A stretch of 25,555 bases of DNA from Rhodovulum sulfidophilum (GTDB lineage: Bacteria > Pseudomonadota > Alphaproteobacteria > Rhodobacterales > Rhodobacteraceae), in NCBI GenBank assembly GCA_003241785.1, contig QFPW01000033.1:1-25555 (forward strand). The letters run 5' to 3'. The notes beneath the pieces were generated by a model that searched no databases, was not told where the DNA came from, and saw only the letters and a list, made by a program, of their open reading frames with translations. Of the stretch, positions 17,264-24,377 are shown in pieces (within the stretch, counting starts at the first letter, position 1; every line of letters begins with the position of its first letter). A program made the position numbers and the translations under genes.

Positions 17264-17292
17264 ATAACATTCACAAATTCTACCCGCAACAA
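17264..17292 (-). promoter_or_regulatory. possible promoter of the 14-gene cluster
   Basis: On the minus strand, TTGTTG (17287-17292) is followed after 17 bases by TGTTAT (17264-17269), a three-of-six and four-of-six match to the -35 and -10 consensus. This lies in the only clearly AT-enriched stretch near the cluster, about 120 bases upstream of the cupin start. Weak hexamers with an adjacent regulator-type dyad fit an activated promoter, but the assignment is tentative. Confidence 0.3.
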
Positions 17293-17296
17293 AAAG

Positions 17297-17311
17297 GCAT
17301 ACACATTATGC
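17297..17311 (-). promoter_or_regulatory. candidate LysR-type operator (GCATA-N5-TATGC dyad)
   Basis: A perfect inverted repeat with GCATA at 17297-17301 and TATGC at 17307-17311, five bases apart. On the minus strand it contains a T-N11-A pattern as in LysR-regulator boxes. It sits directly upstream of the candidate -35 element and about 160 bases from the first gene of the cluster whose last gene encodes a LysR regulator. Binding is inferred, not shown. Confidence 0.4.
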
Positions 17312-17609
17312 AAAAGATTGGGGTCGACCGCCTGCGTGCACAAATCGTGACCTGCGCGGCAGTCTGCTGCCTCATCACGCCGCAATCGCTGTCCGGTGGA
17401 CCGGATCAAGATTTCCAGCTTCGCCGGGCGTCGACGGCGTGTGGACGACAGCGGCGCATTCGCGGGCGCCCGCGCGGCGCTCCGGCAGGCATGGGGACGC
17501 AGTCGCCAGCCTCGGGCCGGTGACCGCCAACGGGATACGGCGGATCAGCGCCTTCCGACGGTCGCGCGGCAGGTCAGGGGCCGCCGGCGATAGCCTTCCC
17601 GCCAATCGC
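17312..17609. other. intergenic stretch between operator and integrase relic
   Basis: No recognisable gene is present. The minus-strand frame that continues from the integrase relic runs on as proline- and arginine-rich sequence without family resemblance, suggesting fused non-coding DNA beyond the lost integrase stop codon. Confidence 0.4.
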
Positions 17610-18050
17610 CAAAGGTCGACGGCCTCGGAGACGGCGATGGCGTCGTCGGGATCGACGCCGAGATATCGGACGGCCCCGTCCATCTTTGTATAGCCGTGGA
17701 GGAGTTGGACGACGCGCGGTTCGCCGCTCTTCTCGCAGATCCGGGCGGCCTTGTTTCGGCGCGTCGAATGGGTGCCGTCGGCGACCGATTCCCGCCCGAT
17801 CGAGGCCCGGCTCGCCGGTCTTTCGCCGGGTGATCGAGGCGCGCTCCCGCGCGCGCGCCGTCGCGAACACGTCTCTCAGCCTGGGTCCAACGAGGTCGCG
17901 GCCAAGCGGCCTGCTGTCGGTCGTCACGTCGAAGAGCGCGAGGTCGCAGGGAGTGTCGGCTATCTCGAGGCGCATGCGGACCGACCAGACATGCCTGGGT
18001 CGGAACAGGCACTTCCGACCGACGACGTGCCCCTTGCCCAAGGCGACGCG
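17610..18050 (-). pseudogene. degraded tyrosine recombinase/integrase (frameshift plus internal deletion)
   Basis: Two pieces of a short phage-type integrase occur in order in two frames. The upstream part (about 17850-18010) reads FRPRHVWSVRMRLEIA, DLALFDVTTDSRPLGRDLV and RERASITRRKTGEP. The downstream part (about 17610-17775) reads GTHSTRRNKAARI, VVQLLHGYTKM and VRYLGVDPDDAIAVSEAVD. The second part keeps the HxxR box and the catalytic Tyr in VRYLG. About 45-50 codons expected between KTGEP and GTHS are missing, and the reading frame changes there. The box I region looks altered (DSRPLGRD where an SKLRGxD-like motif is expected). The family is about 200 residues. It is non-functional and evidence of a former mobile element; no att site or tRNA was found nearby. 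Confidence 0.8.
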
Positions 18051-18479
18051 TCGCGGAAAAATAGCAGGCGGGAAATCCGCGATCCGACCTCCGCCCTCTC
18101 CGCCATCACGGCGAAACCCGGCGATCCTTTCACGTCTCCGAGCTCCCCCAAACCCAGGCGGAGAAAGCTGATCGGCGCGCTTCGCATCGACAATGAATGA
18201 CGCCACCCGCCCCACGATCGGGGATGTGTGGCGCTATCCATTCCCCCGGAACCGGAAAGCCGCCCAGGGCGGAGGTGGGGCCTTCGGCTCTCGCTCCACG
18301 AAGGCCGCTCAGCCCTCATGATCCGGGCGATCAACGGGCGGAGGCTCAGCCCGACTGCGCGCCGATCAAGCCGGGTCAGGCGGGCGGTGGACGGTGCCGG
18401 CCACCACCGTTGGCCGGCACCGCCACGGGGACCGCGGCTGGCCTGCTCGGCGTTCGGGGCGCGGGCCGCTCAAGCAATC
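18051..18479. other. non-coding stretch between integrase relic and NRAMP remnant
   Basis: No reading frame resembles a protein family. The only structure seen is an 11-bp perfect inverted repeat at 18393-18421 (separate entry). The composition is as GC-rich as the neighbouring genes but with stops or arginine/proline-rich content in all frames, as expected of eroded DNA. Confidence 0.4.
18393..18421. repeat. perfect 11-bp inverted repeat (hairpin)
   Basis: GGTGCCGGCCA (18393-18403) is the exact reverse complement of TGGCCGGCACC (18411-18421), with a seven-base loop. No T-run flanks it on either side. It lies about 115 bases beyond the NRAMP stop codon. It may be a secondary terminator, a palindromic repeat unit, or the remnant of an insertion-sequence end; nothing decides between these. 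Confidence 0.45.
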
Positions 18480-18511
18480 GATCGGCAAGGAGGATCACCC
18501 CCCTGCCGATC
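18480..18511 (-). terminator. hairpin terminator downstream of the NRAMP remnant
   Basis: On the minus strand GATCGGCA (complement of 18504-18511) pairs with TGCCGATC (complement of 18480-18487). The pairing extends inward through GGGGGG and CCTCCT with two mismatches to a TGAT loop, giving an imperfect 14-bp stem. It begins 24 bases after the NRAMP stop codon. There is no strong T-run, but the stem is long and GC-rich. Confidence 0.5.
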
Positions 18512-18535
18512 AGTTGAGAGGGAATGCCCTTGCGG

Positions 18536-19405
18536 TCAGGCGATCCCGGTCAGCTTCGCCACGAGAAGCCCGCTCGACAGCAGGATGGCGAGGAAGCCGA
18601 TTCCGACGAACAGGTTCTGCCACCAGGTGTTGCGCAGGTCGCCCATCAGCCGGGTGTTCGCAATGACGAGGAGCATAGCGCCGAGGAAGGGCGCCACCAG
18701 CACCGTCATCGCCTGGGCGAAGATGATGAGCTGGACGCGCGACCCGGGGGCCAAGGCCACCGCGAAGAGCCCGAAGCCGAGGACGCAGGCGACGAGGAGC
18801 TTCGAGCGCTTGCCCTCGAAGCCGCCGCTCGCCCCGAGCCCGTCGGCGAGCAGCGTGCCGCCGGCCGTGGCATTGGCGAGCATCGAGGAGAAGGCGGCAA
18901 CGAAGAAACCGATCACGAAGATCATCGAGCCGGCCTTGCCCGCGAGAGGCTCGAAGACATTCGCGAGCTGGACCAGCGTCGTCACCTTCTCGCCGGTATG
19001 GCCGAGGACGGCCGCGGCCACCATGATGACGAGGCAGGTCATGATACCGGGCGCGACGATGCCGGGGATCGTGTCGGTGATCGTCGCGTCACGGTACTGA
19101 TCGGCGCGAATGCCCCGCTCCCGGGTCGCGTAGCTCGTGAAGAAGGCGGCGTTGATCGAGAAATTGGTGCCGACCAGCGCGATGATGAGAAGCTCGGCGC
19201 CCGGCGGGAAGGTCGGGACCATGCCGGCGGCGCCCGCGCTCCAGTCCGGCCCGGCCAGAAAGGCGCTGATCACGAAGCCCGCCGCCATCATCGCGGCGAG
19301 CACTAGAAGGACCCGTTCGACGGCGGTGTAGATGTTGCGCATCAGGAGGATGAAGGCCACGCCCACGGTGCAGACCGTGGTCCAGAGCAGCGCCGAGGCG
19401 GTAAC
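18536..19405 (-). pseudogene. NRAMP-family divalent metal transporter, N-terminally truncated
   Basis: About 290 residues of an NRAMP-type proton-coupled metal transporter, which normally has about 400-440. Visible family parts are RNIYTAVERVLLVLAAMMAAGF, LVGTNFSINAAFFTSYATRERG (the TM6-loop region), FVIGFFVAAFSSMLANATAGGTLLADGLG, and RLMGDLRNTWWQNLFVGIGF near the end. The first transmembrane segments, including the DPGN metal-binding motif, are absent. The homologous frame runs back to about 19405 and there meets dnaE2 sequence on the opposite strand. The first start-type codon is a GTG at 19366, with no ribosome site. A hairpin follows the stop codon at 18536. The remaining frame is intact, so the truncation may be fairly recent. 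Confidence 0.85.
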
Positions 19406-19406
19406 C

Positions 19407-19868
19407 CGCGCGGCTGAGATCGTCGACCGCTGCCGCTTCTCGCTCGACGAGCTCGCCTACCCGTATCCGCGCGAGGCGGCGACCCCCGGGCTGACGCCCC
19501 AGGCCGCGCTCGAGCGGCTGACTTGGGACGGCGCCGCGACGCGCTACCCGGACGGGGTGCCCGACGAAGTGGCCGTGACCTTGCGCCACGAGCTGGCGCT
19601 GATCGAGCGGCTCGACTACGCGCCCTACTTCCTGACCGTGGATTCCATCGTCCGCTTCGCCCGGTCGCGCGGCATTCTCTGCCAGGGCCGCTCGGCGGCG
19701 AACTCGGCCGTCTGCTACGTGCTCGGCATCACCGCGATCGATCCCGCGCGCAACGATCTCCTCTTCGAGCGCTTCGTCTCCGAGGAGCGGCGCGAGCCGC
19801 CGGACATCGACGTGGATTTCGAGCACGAGCGGCGCGAGATCGTCATGCGGTGGGTGTTCGAGACCTAT
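19407..19868 (+). pseudogene. dnaE2: internal fragment of error-prone DNA polymerase DnaE2 (ImuC)
   Basis: About 154 residues out of an enzyme of roughly 1,050-1,100. The segment begins AAEIVDRCRFSLDEL and includes GLTPQAALERLTWDGAATRYP and HELALIERLDYAPYFLTVDSIVRFARSRGI. It ends PPDIDVDFEHERREIVMRW, which holds the two catalytic Asp of the polymerase active site. Both ends of the gene are missing, so it is not a functional polymerase. One Gly codon of the conserved CQGRGSAANS motif is absent (CQGRSAANS). The left end abuts the truncated NRAMP gene; the right end continues in frame into a receiver-domain fragment. An ATG at 19332 opens the frame, but the residues before 19407 are antisense to NRAMP. 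Confidence 0.88.
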
Positions 19869-20123
19869 GCGGACGCCGCGCTTGAGATCCTGCGCGCGCG
19901 CTCGGATATCGCCATTCTGCTCACCGACATCGACATGCCGGGCTCGATGGATGGCATAAAGCTTGCCCGGACGGTTCGCGACCGCTGGCCGCCGATCGAG
20001 AGCATCATCGTCTCGGGCCACCGAGGTGTGCGGGACGCCGACATGCCTGCTCGAGGTCTCTTCTTCTGGAAGCCGCTGCCGCATCGCGAAGTCGCGGTCG
20101 CGTTGCGGTGCCTCCTACAATGA
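19869..20123 (+). pseudogene. response-regulator receiver domain, C-terminal fragment fused in frame to dnaE2 piece
   Basis: About 84 residues from ADAALEILRARSDIAILL to a TGA at 20123. The phospho-acceptor Asp lies in LLTDIDMPGSMDG, the Ser of the switch in IIVSGH, and the conserved Lys in FFWKP. The first beta strand with the acidic Mg-binding pair is missing, so phosphorylation is unlikely. It resembles stand-alone single-domain receivers common in alphaproteobacteria (about 120-130 residues). It shares one open frame with the dnaE2 fragment upstream (junction near 19866-19872). No downstream output domain follows. Confidence 0.8.
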
Positions 20124-20314
20124 GGCTGCGTGCTTAACGGGAACTCCTGCGACCGTCATGCGAGCTTTCGCCTCGGGAACACCTCGGACTTGGCGCGGCC
20201 ACCGCACGTCATGCCGCGCGCAGCGGAAAGGGTGAAAGCGGCGGCTCATGGCGGGGAAAGCTTGGGTTAGGCGCACTTATAACCGGTCTTCCATAGCGAC
20301 CCCCTCGGCGATCC

Positions 20315-20339
20315 GGAACACGGGTCATCGCGCCGCGTT
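20315..20339 (+). promoter_or_regulatory. EcfG-type general stress promoter (GGAAC-N16-CGTT)
   Basis: GGAAC at 20315-20319 and CGTT at 20336-20339 are separated by exactly 16 bases, a perfect match to the promoter consensus of the alphaproteobacterial general-stress sigma factor EcfG. The CGTT lies 33 bases upstream of the PRC-barrel start codon, giving a short leader with a strong GGAGG. The bases from 20124 to here contain no gene. Confidence 0.7.
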
Positions 20340-20372
20340 CTCCGTTACACAACACATACGGAGGAAACCAAA

Positions 20373-20669
20373 ATGGACCATTCAACCCACGAGGCGCTGG
20401 CCGCCGACGAACTGACCGATTCCAATCTCGTCGAGGCCACGATCTACGGCCCCGAGGACGAGAAGGTCGGAACGGTCTCGCACCTGCACGGCGCCGGCCC
20501 CGGAGCCACGGTCATCGTCGACGTCGGCGGCTTTCTCGGCATCGGCTCCAAACCGGTCGCGATCCCGATCGTGAACCTGAACTTCATGCGCGACGAGAGC
20601 GGGACGATCCACGCCACCACGACGATGACCAGAGACCAGGCAAAGGACCTCCCCGAGCATCGCGACTGA
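20373..20669 (+). CDS. PRC-barrel domain protein, probable general-stress protein
   Basis: A 98-residue acidic protein. After a 15-residue N-terminus comes the PRC-barrel core: LVEATIYGPEDEKVGTVSHLHG near 19-40, then VIVDVGGFLGIGSKPVAIPI near 48-67, with ending strands and a KDLPEHRD tail. Small PRC-barrel proteins of this type are common stress-induced proteins in alphaproteobacteria, but their biochemical role is poorly defined. ATG is preceded by GGAGG at eight bases. The gene stands alone between an EcfG-type promoter and a hairpin terminator, which argues for a single-gene stress transcript. Confidence 0.9.
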   Translation: MDHSTHEALAADELTDSNLVEATIYGPEDEKVGTVSHLHGAGPGATVIVDVGGFLGIGSKPVAIPIVNLNFMRDESGTIHATTTMTRDQAKDLPEHRD

Positions 20670-20696
20670 CGCTTTCTCCAAGGAAGGACGTGGGTC

Positions 20697-20721
20697 GCCG
20701 GGATTTTCCGGCACCCCTTTT
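20697..20721 (+). terminator. putative intrinsic terminator after the PRC-barrel gene
   Basis: GCCGG (20697-20701) pairs with CCGGC (20708-20712) over the loop GATTTT and is followed by ACCCCTTTT. It lies 27 bases beyond the stop codon. The stem is short but has a downstream T tract, which is rare in this GC-rich window. Confidence 0.5.
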
Positions 20722-20851
20722 ACCAACCCGCGCTCGAGACTGCTTGAGGCGCGAGCGCCGTGGCGCGCAGGTGGTCTCAAATGCTTCGCGGCGATGTGAC
20801 CATCGGGCGGGACCCTGTCGGACGCTTGCCTGGCAATGAAGGATCAGCTCC

Positions 20852-21283
20852 GTGACTTACCAGCCCTACTCCCTAGAGCGCCAGACCATCGCGCGGCACG
20901 GCGCTTACGCCGCGCTCGTGCCATTCCCATTTGTCTGCTTCATCCTCGCGTTGGGAACTGACCTGCTCTACATCCGTACCTCGAACCTGATGTGGCAGAA
21001 CTTTTCCGCGTGGCTGCTGCTTGTCGGGCTGGTGATGGGAGTTCTGGCCGCCGTCGCCGGAACCGCGGAGTTGATGCTCCGCCGTGATCTCCGTATGCGA
21101 CCCATCGCCTGGATCCAGGGTGGGCTCGGGTTGCTGGCCTTGGTTCTCGCTCTTCTCAACAGCCTCGTCCACGCCCGCGACGGCTGGACCGCCGTCGCCT
21201 GGCAGGGTCTCGCGCTTTCCTTCGCGACGGTGCTCGTCGTGATCGTCGCGGCGATTCTCGGCCGCGTCCTGATACACGATTGA
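20852..21283 (+). CDS. DUF2231-type integral membrane protein
   Basis: A 143-residue membrane protein with four hydrophobic segments: AYAALVPFPFVCFILALGTDLLY near 18-40, FSAWLLLVGLVMGVLAAVAGTAEL near 51-74, IQGGLGLLALVLALLNSLVHA near 88-108, and LSFATVLVVIVAAILG near 121-136. The LVPFPF and NLMWQNFSAWLL patterns match the DUF2231 family, whose function is unknown. Translation starts at GTG, with AAGGA eight bases upstream. It is followed after 13 bases by a sorbosone-dehydrogenase-like gene. Such pairs are commonly seen together, suggesting that the membrane protein serves the periplasmic enzyme. Confidence 0.88.
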   Translation: MTYQPYSLERQTIARHGAYAALVPFPFVCFILALGTDLLYIRTSNLMWQNFSAWLLLVGLVMGVLAAVAGTAELMLRRDLRMRPIAWIQGGLGLLALVLALLNSLVHARDGWTAVAWQGLALSFATVLVVIVAAILGRVLIHD

Positions 21284-21296
21284 AGGAACCCCAGCT

Positions 21297-22694
21297 ATGC
21301 GCGCCGCCGCTCCCTCCTGCCTCGCCGCCATCATCCTGCTCGGGGCGTTCGCGCCGCTCACGCGCGCGGCCGAGAGCTTCGATCCCGCGAGCCAGATCGG
21401 TCCGAACCCGGTGCTACCGGATCCCCAGTCACCCATCCTCCCCGATATGAAGGTGGCCGAGGTCGTCGGCTGGCGACCCGGCGAGGCGCCCACGGTACCG
21501 GACGGGCTTACGATCACCGCTTACGCGGCCGATCTTGCCAACCCGAGGACAGTGCACACATTGCCGAACGGTGACGTGTTGGTGGCGCAGTCACGCGCCC
21601 CGGAGGGCGAGCCTCCGTCGCGACCGAAGGACATCATCCGGGGCTGGATCATGGCGATGGCGCATGGGGAGGGCGCGGCGCCGTCAAGGGAAAGCAATCT
21701 CGTTACACTGCTTCGCGACGCCGACCGCGATGGCGTCGTCGACGGGCGCTTCGATCTCCTGACCGGGCTCCACTCGCCCTTCGGCCTGGCCTGGGCGGAT
21801 GACACGCTCTACGTCGCGACCACCGATGGCATCCTCGCCTACCCCTATCAGCTGGGAAAGACTGCGATCATCGGGGAAGCACGCGTCCTCACGCCGCTGC
21901 CCGGCGGGCCGATCGACCATCACTGGACCAAGGACCTCGCGCTCAGCCCCGACGGCACCAGGCTCTACGCCTCGGTCGGTTCCAACTCCAACATCGCCGA
22001 GAACGGGATCGAGGCGGAGAAGGATCGCGCGGCGATCTGGGAAATCGATCGAGCGACCGGAGCGTCGCGCATCTTCGCGTCTGGCCTGCGCAATCCGAAC
22101 GGGCTCACCTTCCAGCCCGAGACCAAGGCGCTCTGGACCGTGGTTAACGAGCGTGACGAACTCGGCCCCGATCTCGTCCCGGACTATATGACTTCGGTCC
22201 AGGACGGCGGCTTCTATGGCTGGCCCTGGAGCTACTACGGCCAGCACGTCGACCGACGCGTTCATCCGCCTCGACCCGATATGGTGGCCAAGGCGATCGC
22301 GCCGGACTACGCTCTCTCGAGCCACGTCGCGCCGCTCGGGATGATCTTCTCGGATGGCTCGGCGCTACCTGAGCCCTATGCCTCCGGCGCCTTTGTCGGC
22401 GAGCATGGCAGCTGGAACCGCGATGCGTTCAATGGCTACAAGGTTGTTTTCGTCCCGTTCGAGAACGGGGTTCCGGCCGGGCCCGCGCACGACGTCGTCA
22501 CCGGCTTTCTCGCCGGGGATCAGGCGCGCGGACGACCGGTCGGGCTAGGTATCGACGGAACCGGAGCACTGCTCATAGCCGACGACAGCGGGAACACGAT
22601 CTGGCGGGTCGCCGCCGCCGATGGCGCTGATACGTCCGCGCCGGTCGGCACGGATCAGCTTCCCGGAGTGACCGCGCCCGAGGCGGCGCCATAG
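21297..22694 (+). CDS. sorbosone dehydrogenase-like PQQ-type beta-propeller protein, secreted
   Basis: A 465-residue protein with a Sec signal peptide (hydrophobic core AAIILLGAFAPL, cleavage around TRA-AE near residue 24). The mature part is a six-bladed propeller of the glucose/sorbosone dehydrogenase family. Landmarks are LTITAYAADLANPRTVHTLPNGDVLVAQS near 71-99, HSPFGLAWADDTLYVATTDGI, HHWTKDLALSPDGTRLYASVGSNSNI near 202-227, ASGLRNPNGLTF near 261-272, and FVGEHGSWNRDAFNGYKV near 366-383. Family members oxidise sugar aldehydes with PQQ, but many homologues lack proven activity. AAGGA lies nine bases before the ATG. It forms a two-gene unit with the DUF2231 gene and converges on the next gene. 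No PQQ biosynthesis genes are in the window. Confidence 0.9.
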   Translation: MRAAAPSCLAAIILLGAFAPLTRAAESFDPASQIGPNPVLPDPQSPILPDMKVAEVVGWRPGEAPTVPDGLTITAYAADLANPRTVHTLPNGDVLVAQSRAPEGEPPSRPKDIIRGWIMAMAHGEGAAPSRESNLVTLLRDADRDGVVDGRFDLLTGLHSPFGLAWADDTLYVATTDGILAYPYQLGKTAIIGEARVLTPLPGGPIDHHWTKDLALSPDGTRLYASVGSNSNIAENGIEAEKDRAAIWEIDRATGASRIFASGLRNPNGLTFQPETKALWTVVNERDELGPDLVPDYMTSVQDGGFYGWPWSYYGQHVDRRVHPPRPDMVAKAIAPDYALSSHVAPLGMIFSDGSALPEPYASGAFVGEHGSWNRDAFNGYKVVFVPFENGVPAGPAHDVVTGFLAGDQARGRPVGLGIDGTGALLIADDSGNTIWRVAAADGADTSAPVGTDQLPGVTAPEAAP

Positions 22695-22747
22695 ACGACG
22701 TTTATATTGGGCCCGGCTGATCAGCCTGGTGTCCGAGCACCTCCGCT

Positions 22748-23236
22748 TCAGTCGCGTCGAGAGCTCTTTTCGGCGTAGGGCTCCGTCTCGGCGCCCCGCG
22801 CGGAGAGGCCGCCGATCCCCAGGCCCGCCCCCATGGCGGCGAGTATCGTCGCCACCGATCGAACCCGGAGCGCGAGCTCCCAACCCGGCCGCAGGCGCGT
22901 CGGCACCAGGCCGTAGTCCAGCGCGGCTGCGAAGAGCGTCGTGCCGAACGCGCGCCCGAGGATCCCGATCGCGGGCCTGGTGGCGGGGGCGGGCGTGATG
23001 GCGGCGCCCCAGAAGAACGCGGCGCCCACGTTGATCAGGACGCCTGGCACGGTGTGCGCCACATCGGCCTTGTCCCGCCGCGCGGCCGCCGCCCCGTGCA
23101 GGATACGACTCGTCGCATTGATGGGCCGGGCCGCGGACCGCCCCGCAAGCCGCGCGCTCAGCGCGACGGCGGTCAATGTCGCCAGCGCCGCGCCCGCCCC
23201 TGAGTAGAGAGCGAACCGAATGCGTGCGTTGCGCAT
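22748..23236 (-). CDS. small integral membrane protein of an uncharacterised alphaproteobacterial family
   Basis: A 162-residue protein with about four hydrophobic segments. Conserved-looking parts are [12 protein letters not shown] near 36-47, [21 protein letters not shown] near 57-77, and [37 protein letters not shown] near 107-143. Proteins with the NATSxxLHG and DYGLxPxRLxPGWEL patterns are widespread in this class and have no known function. ATG at 23236 has GAGGAG close upstream. The same frame stays open to 23590, including an ATG at 23437. That polar extension looks unlike the family, so the shorter start is preferred. It converges on the sorbosone-dehydrogenase-like gene with a 53-base gap. 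Confidence 0.72.
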
Positions 23237-23557
23237 GTTCTCCTCGGGCTGCCGACGCGCCTGAAGATTGGCCGGCACGCGCCCGGCCACCGACGGGTCA
23301 TGGCCAACCGCGTGACGCCCGTTTTCCGCGTCGCCGCTCTGGTCGGCGTGGGGGCACTCGTTTCCGTCATCGTCGACGCGCATTCTCGACTCCCAAGCTC
23401 TCTGCGGGCCGTCACCCGCGAGTTCAGTTACCTTCATAAATGTCGTCGCCGACGGCTGTGTTCCGTCGCAAGCCAAAGCTCCCGTCGCCGAGCGGTGATG
23501 ACGCGATCGGCCGCGATCGCCCGCATCCGCCGTCTCTGCGACCGAAAGCCGCGCCTC
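23237..23557. other. divergent intergenic region
   Basis: The stretch separates the minus-strand membrane-protein gene from the plus-strand MgtC-type gene and should hold both promoters. The open frames across it are polar and lack family features. A one-mismatch GGAAC-N17-CATT motif is readable on the minus strand starting near 23463. Confidence 0.35.
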
Positions 23558-23582
23558 GGAACCGAACAGCACCCGTCCCGAT
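23558..23582 (+). promoter_or_regulatory. EcfG-like promoter candidate upstream of the MgtC-type gene
   Basis: GGAAC (23558-23562) and CGAT (23579-23582) are spaced by 16 bases, one mismatch from the general-stress consensus GGAAC-N16-CGTT. It lies 37 bases upstream of the proposed TTG start. The mismatch is in the -10 element, so this is tentative. Confidence 0.3.
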
Positions 23583-23619
23583 TGCGTCACCGAAGAGTCA
23601 TGCTTCCGGGAGGGCGAGC

Positions 23620-24348
23620 TTGGAACAGATCTGGCGATCCTTCCTGAGCGCGGACATCAGGCTCCCGATGATCGCGAGCCTGCTGACGGGCGTGCTGATC
23701 GGCCTCGAGCGGGAAGCCCGGGGCAAGGCCGCGGGGCTAAGGACGCACGCGCTCGTCTGCTTCGCCTCGACGCTGGTCATGCTCGCCTCGGCGCGCCAGG
23801 CAGAATGGCATGTGGAGTTCATCCCCGGCGGAACCATCGTCGCCGACCCCGCGCGCATGGCACATGGCGTCCTGACCGGGATCGGATTCCTCTGCGCCGG
23901 CGTCATCTTTCGCGAAGGCGCTTCGGTGCGGGGTCTGACCACGGCCGCGTAGCTCTGGGCGACCGCGTCGATCGGCCTTCTCTATGGTGTCGGACTGTAC
24001 TGGCTCGCCGTGAGCGGCACCATCCTGACGCTGCTCGTTCTCTCGCTCCTCCGGCTGATCCAGTCCCTGATGCCACAGCGGATCGAAGCGCGTCTGGTCG
24101 TGGTGACCCGAATTAGTGGCGGGCTTTCGGCCGACACGCTCCGCGAGATCCTGAGCGCGCGGAACCTGCGGGTCGGCGCCATGGGGTGGGACTCGACCGG
24201 CTCGACCGGCCACCTCGAACTCAGCGTGCGGACCTGGTTCAGCGATGAGCATCAGGCGGACGAGCTCGCGGCCAAGATCGCCGCGACGCCCGGTGTGATC
24301 GGCTTCGCCATCATTCCGGCGCGGGACGATGGATCGGCGATTACCTAG
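23620..24348 (+). pseudogene. MgtC/SapB-family membrane protein interrupted by a single in-frame TAG
   Basis: The frame encodes a complete MgtC-type protein of 242 codons, with membrane segments and hallmark text MIASLLTGVLIGLEREARGKAAGLRTHALVC, VLTGIGFLCAGVIFREGASVRGLTTAA and LWATASIGLLYGVGLYWLA. It also has a C-terminal cytoplasmic ACT-like domain (VVVTRISGGLS to AIIPARDD). Codon 111 (23950-23952) is TAG where homologues have a small residue such as Ser in TTAASIWATA. One base change (TCG to TAG) would explain it. The frame is unbroken before and after. Start is proposed at TTG 23620, with GGGAGG six bases upstream. MgtC proteins act in Mg2+ limitation and acid stress. The gene is broken unless the stop is suppressed or is a sequencing error. 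Confidence 0.85.
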
Positions 24349-24377
24349 CCAAAGGCCGTTCACGCCACCCGTCAGGC

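Noticed and set aside
17136..20372. Search for a tRNA gene or att repeats that would anchor an integrated element around the integrase relic
   Set aside because: No cloverleaf-like sequence or convincing direct repeats could be found by eye.
22715..22726. Palindrome GGCTGATCAGCC between two convergent genes as a bidirectional terminator
   Set aside because: It has no loop bases and no flanking T tract, so a stable hairpin is doubtful.
23436..23463. GGAAC-N17-CATT on the minus strand as a promoter for the small membrane protein
   Set aside because: It has a mismatch in the -10 element and lies about 200 bases from the chosen start codon, too weak to list as a feature.
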